This document shows positions 57,318-64,000 of a DNA stretch of 64,000 nucleotides, piece after piece; positions within the stretch are counted from its first letter, which is position 1; every line of letters starts with the position of its first letter. The notes beneath the pieces are model-generated. The model was given only the letters and a program-made list of their open reading frames with translations, was not told where the DNA came from and did not search any database. This DNA comes from Humulus lupulus. Lineage: Eukaryota; Streptophyta; Magnoliopsida; Rosales; Cannabaceae. The translations under genes were made by a program, and so were the position numbers. The stretch covers positions 155,754,858 through 155,818,857 of the forward strand of contig NC_084794.1 of NCBI RefSeq assembly GCF_963169125.1. Direction: 5' to 3'.

Positions 57318-59592
57318 TGTAATGCCCTGGTTACCCCAGAACAGTTACGGTGAACGGTGAACCAGAAATTTGACCCGCTACCCGAGTCCTTTGGTTAAAA
57401 ACGTGATCTAAGTGTTATTATCAGGTTAAGGTGGAAAACCAGTAAAAAGGAAAGGGTACATTTCATTAAGTAAAAAAACTGCTGATGAGCCTTTTTAAAA
57501 TGTTACAAGATGTCCATAATACAAAAGAGTCGTTACAGTTCCAAATTTACAATCCCCGCTGGCCTAAGCGACAAAAATAGGGTAAACCCCTAGTCCCTCT
57601 GAGAACTCCTTGACCGTGACGGTCAAGCGGCCCTATATGTACACAACATCGCCCAAGCTCTCCACTCAGGGTTGGTTAAGCTTTTCCTTCACTTTACCTG
57701 CACCACATAACACCCATGAGCCAAGGCCCAGCAAGAAAACACAGTAAAGCATGATATAATATCAACAACGATCATAATAACCATTAAGGACTATCAGTCC
57801 AGCAAATAGGTGACAATAGCCAAAAGTCACAATAATGAGCATCGCTCCCTCTAGCCATGTGACGATAGGGTCACCAGGGCTTAACTGATAAGTGATTCTT
57901 TCATAAGTTTGATCAGGACAGGTGCAAGGTGAATAGTCACCAACATAACCTTCCTCACAACTCTAGAGTTGAAGCTATGGACAACGTCCCTTAGCCACGT
58001 GACAAACGGTCACCGGGGTCATATACCTTGGCTATAGACATCTGGTCGTAGACCAGGCAAGCACTTATAAGTTCTTCGACCTTAGGGTCGGTCCCGCATT
58101 AATGCCATAGAGCCATTCAATGCGTGTTCATCGACTTTAGAGTTGGTCCCTGACTAGTCAGTGTCATAAACAGGTAATCAGCATTCATTAGCATTTAATA
58201 TGCAAACCACGTCCACAAATATCAACCAATATGCTTCAATACCAAACCATGCATGTCATATACCTTTACAGAGTGCAACTGTATTCATACACTGTTTTTC
58301 TTACCTCTGGTTCGAGCGAGAAGTATGATAAAGACGACTCCTGAAAACGATCGATCTTTTAGTTCCTTAGCGGTTACCTAATCACAACCAATTATAACCT
58401 CCATTAATGGGAGTCCACAATAATAGGGTCTTAACCTAAGCACCACCCTCGGGACCCCGAAACATGCCCACATGGTGAGTAGATTCGATCCCGGGCCTTA
58501 AGGATTGAAACCCCAAGTTAAAAACCCTTAAAAACACTCAAAACGGGACTTAGAAGGAACAGGGTAGCACTACAGCGCTCAACCCCTAGCGCTACAGTGC
58601 TATACTCAGAACCACCCAAGTGCCAGGAAGCCTTCTGAGGAGCGCTATAGCGCCCTAAGGTGGGCACTGTAGCGCTACCTCCAGACCCAATCTCCCCTGA
58701 AACGACCTTCTTCAACTCCTTCGATTCTAACTCGATTTCCAAGCTTCCAAATCCTATTCTTGATGCCAAATGAACCTAAAAACCATTCTAACACACCCCA
58801 AACATCACAAGCATGGGAACCTTAGCCAAAACTCCCAACAAAACCATGAATTCACCCAAAACATCTCAGCTGCAAAACAGAACCAAAACAAGGCAAACCA
58901 GAGAAAACCATGGTTAGAAACTTACCCAAAGTTCGGCTTATGATGGTCTTCAATGGTGGAACACACTCCCAAACTCCCAAGGCTTGCTTCCCAAGCTTGA
59001 ATCCTCAAAATTAGTTCAAAAACCACAAAGAAAGGTGAAGAGAAGAAGGTACGGGAGAACTCTTTTGCATACTCTGTTTTTCCACTTTCTTCTTCAGCTG
59101 ACAAAGGTTATATCTATCCTAGGGGTGAAATGTCCATTTCACCCCTAGGTCATTTAATGGTTTCTAAAGACTCCCAAGGGCATATTTGGTACTTCCCTCC
59201 TACCTCGTTAATCATAATTAACGCTCTCCAATTCCCGCTATTCTCAATGTTCTCAAATACCAATAATTCACATCCCGTTACCCTATATCTTCCGGTAACG
59301 CTCTAACCATCAAAATCACCCCAAGACTCAACCCAAGTCCCGACACTTAAACCTATTGTGACTAAACCGCTAATCAATATTCTAAGATCGTCTCATGTCG
59401 AACAGCTCGAACAAACCCACATCATAATGTGGTCTCAACACATATCATCGACATGCATACAATTAACATTATATTATAATATAATTCTCATAAACATGCA
59501 TAAACACATTTAATGGCATAATTAAGCAATTATGGCCCTCCCGACCTACTGATCAAGCCATTAAACCACATTAGGGAATCCGGGGCATTACA
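57318..59592 (-). mobile_element. Solo LTR D, Tekay-type gypsy
   Basis: Ends tgtaatgccctgg and ggggcattaca with perfect 5-bp target duplication acatg at 57313-57317 and 59593-59597. 2275 bp. It is the reverse-complement counterpart of LTR A (the end of A, with ttcaccgtaa and gggtagcgagtc, is the start here). A cassette of gtagcgctac words lies at 58560-58690. No coding. It disrupts the copia RT. Confidence 0.92.
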
Positions 59593-59597
59593 ACATG

Positions 59598-60530
59598 CTT
59601 ATTCTAAATAGTAGCATGAAAGGGATAGAAGAAACGAAGAGGTTTCTATCATCAACCTTCAAGATGTAAGATCTTGGAGAAGTTGATACCATACTTGGTA
59701 TCAAAGTAAAGAAACATAGTGGGGTTTTGCGTTAGGGCAAGCCCACTATGTTGAGAAAGTATTGAACAAATTTAACCATCTCAAGGTTAAAGATACCAAT
59801 ACTCCATTCGATTATAGTGTAAAACTAGAGAAGAATGAAGGAAGAGCGGTGGCTCAATTGGAGTACGCTAGTGCTATAGGCAGTCTAATACTAGACTTGA
59901 TATAGCATTTGCGGTAAGTAAACTTAGTAGGTTTACAAGTAATCCAAGTGTGGATCACTGGAAGGCAATTGGAAGAGTCCTAGGTTATCTCAAGAAAACG
60001 AAAGGACTAATCCTTCACTACTCCAAATTTCCTTCGATTTTAGAAGGATATACAGATGCAAGTTGGATATCCAATCTTGGGGACAACTTGTCCACAACTG
60101 GTTGGGTATTTAAACTTGGTGGAGGTGAAATTTCTTGGGGTTCCAAGAAACAAACCTGTATATCTCATTCCACTATGGAAGCAGAGTTCATATCTCTAGC
60201 TGCTACAGGCAGAGAGGCCGAATGGTTAAGGGATCTGTTGATAAAGATTCCCCTAATCAAAGATAATTTATCTACTATATCGATACATTGTGATAGCCAA
60301 GCGACATTGGCTAGAGCATACACCGGAGTGTATAATGGGAAGTCTAGACACATTAGTCTAAGACATGGATATGTAAGAGAATTGATACAAAGAGGAGTCA
60401 TCTAAATATCCTATGTGAGAACAAGTGAAAATCTGGCAGATCCTTTCACTAAGCCACTAACAAGGGATTTAGTGGCTGCATCATCTCGAGGGATGGGACT
60501 TAAAATCCCTAAAGAGATTCACGATTGATG
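59598..60530 (+). pseudogene. Copia RT C-terminal half and RNase H
   Basis: After LTR D the RT connection resumes with several frame changes (59600-59900). The 59950-60405 frame covers RNase [23 protein letters not shown] with the first catalytic Asp, and [17 protein letters not shown] box ([13 protein letters not shown]), ending RELIQRGVI; beyond the stop a DPFTKPLTRDLVAASSRGMGL tail of copia pol can be read at about 60435-60500. Confidence 0.9.
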
Positions 60531-61124
60531 GTAACCTATCTTAACACTAGTTATTCAACTAGTGTTAGGTTCAATAGGTAATAACAAGTCAATCAAGTGA
60601 ATATTAGTTGTACTCAAAACAAGTCCCATCTGAGATATTGAGTACATGTGTGTTACCAAGAGGAGGGTTAAAACCGAAAGGTTTTTAATAGAATTCAGTC
60701 TTGTAAAGACAAGTATTTTTGGTAACAAAATACTGTAAGAATTCTACCTATATGGACCTAGGGGTGGTGCCGCCTCTCATGAGAATTGGGAGTATTCTCA
60801 AGAACGTCCATGAATGGAAAGTGCACATGGCCATTAACAGTGCAAAGTGACACATAGAGGTCTCAAGTGAACATCGCAAAGGTGTGTGTGTTATCACCGA
60901 TTTGTTATCATGAAAATATGGTTCAATGCCTAGTGCAACCAAATTTTCGACAAATTTTGTGATAATTACACTATAGTAAAGTTCAAGTTGAAAAACACTT
61001 TACTTTGTGCACTAATTCAATGATTCCTATAAGAGAGAGTTCTTATTTAATCAAGTGAGGGATATGTTATATTTTAAAATATAATGATTGATTAAATAAG
61101 TGTTACAATAGATAACTATTTAAT
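60531..61124 (+). other. Copia 3' non-coding region
   Basis: No ORF with recognisable content. Contains an inverted aacactagttattcaactagtgtt at about 60542-60565. Ends at the PPT. Confidence 0.5.
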
Positions 61125-61136
61125 TTAGTGGGGGAA
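61125..61136 (+). other. Copia polypurine tract
   Basis: ttagtgggggaa immediately before the LTR start at 61137; typical of copia PPTs. Confidence 0.75.
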
Positions 61137-62245
61137 TGTTTTATTATTTTATAATATAATGTAATATTATATTATATTATAATATAATGTTTTAGAGTAA
61201 ATAAATGTGACAAAGAGTGTCACATATTGTAACATATAATAGAGAGTTACAATATTTTGATATATGAGATATATCCAAATAATGTAACATATTTGGTGTT
61301 ACAAATTTGTAACTTCCAAATATTACCCTTTATTGTGTAAATTTGTTGTTACACAATATTGAGATAATTTCATAAATCCATATGTGATATGGCTGTTAGA
61401 GATATGATTTTAACCCCAATAATGTGTTTTGGGAGTTACAAAATCATTTGGGAGGGTTTGGAACCGTTTGGAAAAACAGAACATTTTTTAGTGCTGAAAA
61501 TGGTCGGTGGCCGCGGCCACAGGCTAAAAACTTATCATTTTTTCAGTTTTTTCAATCTTTGTTGAACGGCTCAAAAAACCTAAACTACTCCCAAATCTCA
61601 TTTTTAATTCCATATTAATCCAATTAAACATTGGTAACAGCCATGGGGGCTGGTGGAATTTGAAATTCAAAGGGTGTCTCTAAACTCTATAAATAGGAGC
61701 CTATAGCTCACTTGTAAGACAATTTTTCTATCCATTAGAGCACTTGGCTAGAAACACCTTAAGGCTTGATAATTCCCAAAAGCATTTCCTATAATCTGTG
61801 AGAGATCCCTTAGTACTTGAGTTAGGGGGAGAAAGCTTTTGGACAAAGGTTTCAAACCTTGTTCAAGTTGGTGATCCCCAACAGTCTTCACTTTGGTAGT
61901 GTGAGTGAGAGTTGTTTATCTTTTGTTTCTTGTTCCTTTCTTTCATTATATTGCTTTTCATCTTTATATTGTTCTTCTCTATTTACTTGTATTTCTTGTT
62001 TAATAATTGTAATCATTTCTTTTCTTTTATTTCAAACACTTTACTTTATTTGTAACATTTTTCTTAGAGTTGTATTTTACTATTCTCTTCTTCCTCACCG
62101 TCTTCTTCATTTTCTTTATTTATTTGTAATTTTCAGTTATAGAGTTGTAACTCTTTTTAATCAATCATTATTTATTTGTAATATATTGCATAGAGTTGTA
62201 ATTTATTATTATTTCCATTGAGGCAAAATACATATTTTCCTAACA
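61137..62245 (+). mobile_element. Copia 3' LTR
   Basis: Opens tgttttattattttataa and closes tttcctaaca, 1109 bp. TATA box-like tataaatagg at about 61690. Contains a perfect 14-bp palindrome gtggccgcggccac at 61507-61520. The open frame at 61859-62221 is T-rich low-complexity and not a gene. Confidence 0.8.
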
Positions 62246-62399
62246 GAAGATTGATTCACATTCACCTCACCAATATGTGATGATGAAATTGATGATGATG
62301 GTGTTTTTTTACGTGATAATGGTGTAGAGTCCAAGAACTTTACTTAGCTAATTGTTTAGTAGTATTATAGTATGTTTAGTGTTATCATTGCTACTTTAG
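62246..62399 (+). other. Short stretch after copia LTR, possibly CACTA tail
   Basis: A segment with GATGAT-rich, acidic reading frame (CDDEIDDDGVFLRDNGV) ending in a stop at about 62346. It could be the continuation of the CACTA transposase gene that the copia element interrupted, since such genes have an acidic C-terminus, but similarity is too short to be sure. Confidence 0.3.
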
Positions 62400-62759
62400 A
62401 TTTTTGGTTCAGACCGGGAGTTATTTGGATACTCATAGTAGTACTTATAGATTTTCTAAGTTTAACCTATAGTTTAAGAATATTAAGTATAACCTAAGGT
62501 TTGATTAATGTGTCTGATATTAAGGATTATATTATTATATTATAAGGTTTAGACATCAACCAATAGGATTTTAAGCACATGTTTTGAATGGTAATTAAGG
62601 ATTAAGTATTTTTGAGGATTAAATTAAATAAGGGTAAAAGTTTGAATGTATAGGGTCAGTCAGCAGCCTTGAGTACGTTGAGGGCTTAGTCAAGGCTGTT
62701 TAATCCATTCAAACTTAGCTAAAAATGTGTAAATTCGTGTTTAAATATTCAGCGTATGC

Positions 62760-62887
62760 CGATATATCGCAGCTATAGGGGGCGATATGTCGCAGCACGT
62801 AGATACGGAAAACACGAATCGATGCACGGTCGCCTCGGGAACAAAGGTCCAGGCGATATATCGCCTATAGGGGGCGATATATCGCCT
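62760..62887. repeat. Palindromic ggcgatatatcgcc cassette
   Basis: Perfect palindromes ggcgatatatcgcc at 62852-62865 and 62873-62886 plus related gatatatcgcagc and ggcgatatgtcgcagc words upstream. Confidence 0.8.
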
Positions 62888-63620
62888 CCACCAGCATGAA
62901 TTCAAATACTTTTGAATTCCTTTCCCTTCAGCCATTCAAACTCCTTCAACAGTCCAGCATCTTTTGAACGAGTCTTCAGCCTCTGCTGAACGATTATTCA
63001 AATGATTTTCACTTAAAAAGCCATTATTTTTATTCAAGTAAAATCAAGATATGTTCATTCCCAACCTCTATAAATAGGACCTAGTACCCAGCCATTATTC
63101 ACCATTTGCTCTAAGTTCAGAGGCTGCTAGTGTTAAGTGAGTGTGAGAGTGTAAACACTTGGTTTGGGGAAAAACTATAAGCTTAAACATCATAAGCTTA
63201 TCAAACACTTTGGGAAGTGAGTGCTATAGTATTTCGGTGGATGTTAGAGTAATCTTGCAATCTTTGAGGTAAACCCAAAACTCTAGTTCCTTTCTGTATT
63301 TATGTTATTTCCTTTCTCAAAATCTTCTACTCAGTCCCCTAACCTTATTCTTATTTTGGTTAGGGAATCCAAGCTTTTAAGCATATAAGTCGGTAAGTAT
63401 GTTTTCTATGGTTTAGTCTTTCCATCTCTTTCATTTCATCTCATTTCTTTAGACTTACTCTTTCTTATGGTTTTAGGAGTGTTCCAACAATCCCAACTCA
63501 GTCCATAATCTCGGTAACTTTGGTAAGGAAATAGGCTAGAATCAACATGTTATGTGATTATGTTATCTATATGTTTTATGTTATTAAAAGTGTTATGATA
63601 TATGTGTATGTTTGTAGGCT

Positions 63621-63745
63621 TGGGCATATGACCCATATGACTAACAAGACCCCAAATGGGTTATGGGCATATGACCTACTTAGCTAGTAGGACCCCACTA
63701 ATCCCATGGGCATATGCTTGTTTAGTCTATGGGACCCCAAGTAAT
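63621..63745. repeat. 43-bp tandem repeat, three units
   Basis: tgggcatatg starts units at 63621, 63664 and 63707, each followed about 30 bases later by aggacccca or a variant. Lies in the 3' part of the terminal LTR. Confidence 0.8.
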
Positions 63746-64000
63746 AATGGCCATTATAATAAGTGTATGTTATATGTATTATGTTAAGTCTTTATGTTTT
63801 CTTATGAAATTATGTATGTGACTTTGTGTTAGATTTTCCTTACTGGGCATTAGGCTCACTCCTTTCTGTTTATGTGCAGGAAAATAAGTTTAGAGGCGGA
63901 AAGATTCGTGGCGCTTGGAGAATGTGTATCGATGATGAATGGAGTCAAGGGGTCGAGCGTTATTCGATTCGAGGATATAGTCTCCTTTTATGTTTTTATG

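Larger units (their letters stand above)
55968..62245 (+). mobile_element. Ty1/copia element, 5'-truncated, with 3' LTR
   Basis: Begins abruptly inside integrase at 55968; 5' LTR, gag and protease are absent. Integrase, RT, RNase H, PPT and 3' LTR follow in order. It is split by solo LTR D at 57318-59592. No target duplication can be assigned because the 5' end is missing. Copia order (integrase before RT) is unambiguous; the lineage within copia is not assigned. Confidence 0.9.
62400..64000 (+). mobile_element. Probable gypsy LTR, running off the window
   Basis: Has TATA-like tataaataggacc at 63071, followed by the type of sequence seen in R/U5, and a tgtgcaggaaaa segment near 63875 reminiscent of the Tekay LTR ggtgcaggtaaag block. 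A cassette of ggcgatatatcgcc palindromes lies at 62760-62887 and a 43-bp tandem repeat at 63621-63745. Start not determined; no coding; the ORF track holds nothing recognisable. Family uncertain. Confidence 0.55.

Noticed and set aside
61859..62221. 120-codon Phe/Ser/Leu-rich frame that looks like a membrane protein
   Set aside because: Lies wholly in the T-rich U5 side of the copia 3' LTR; hydrophobicity follows from base composition.

Overview
The window looks like heterochromatic, repeat-dense nuclear DNA from a flowering plant, probably a eudicot. I find no intact host gene, no tRNA or rRNA gene and no CRISPR array. Almost everything I can identify is transposable-element sequence: Ty3/gypsy LTR retrotransposons of several lineages (Tat/Ogre-like, Tekay/Del chromovirus, an Athila-like piece and a further chromovirus-like element), Ty1/copia LTRs and one copia body, and two CACTA (En/Spm) DNA transposons. 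Every coding region is interrupted by stops or frameshifts. The species cannot be told from the sequence alone.

Layout. 1-920: terminal part of a CACTA element (minus), cut by the window edge. 921-4216: AT-rich sequence, then the primer-binding site and 5' LTR of a minus-strand copia-type element. 4217-7957: plus-strand Tat-type element Tat1 (LTR remnant, PBS, gag, protease, RT), broken off in RT. 7958-11782: minus-strand copia LTR split by solo Tekay-type LTR A (9385-11733, TSD aaaaa). 11783-12036: remnant of the antisense Tat ORF. 12037-14930: LTR, PPT and 3' spacer of a second Tat element (Tat3). 14931-15800 and 25296-26597: one unclassified repeat split by a complete 9.5-kb minus-strand Tekay chromovirus (15806-25290, TSD aagaa). 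26598-35828: minus-strand Tat element Tat2 with both LTRs, gag, protease and an oppositely oriented accessory ORF, but no RT, RNase H or integrase. 36355-40839: Athila-like protease remnant split by solo LTR B (36821-39293, TSD tccat), followed by truncated LTR C. 40840-46658: decayed gypsy element of another lineage. 46659-48188: copia LTR. 48189-51531: 3' half of Tat4 (minus). 51532-55967: CACTA transposon with a decayed transposase. 55968-62245: copia element, 5'-truncated, with solo LTR D placed directly after the RT catalytic motif (57318-59592, TSD acatg). 62246-64000: a short tail, then another LTR that runs off the window.

How it fits together. The nesting gives a relative order. Tekay-type solo LTRs A, B and D are the youngest events, each lying inside an already resident element with a perfect 5-bp target duplication; the complete Tekay element likewise split an older repeat. 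Three solo LTRs against one complete element indicate frequent LTR-LTR recombination.

The most unusual recurring theme is structural. Short GC-rich palindromes or palindrome-bearing minisatellites sit inside the LTRs, leaders or subterminal regions of several unrelated element families. The Tekay leader also carries ten copies of a roughly 40-bp repeat built on a small stem-loop. I see no sign of a new protein-coding system.
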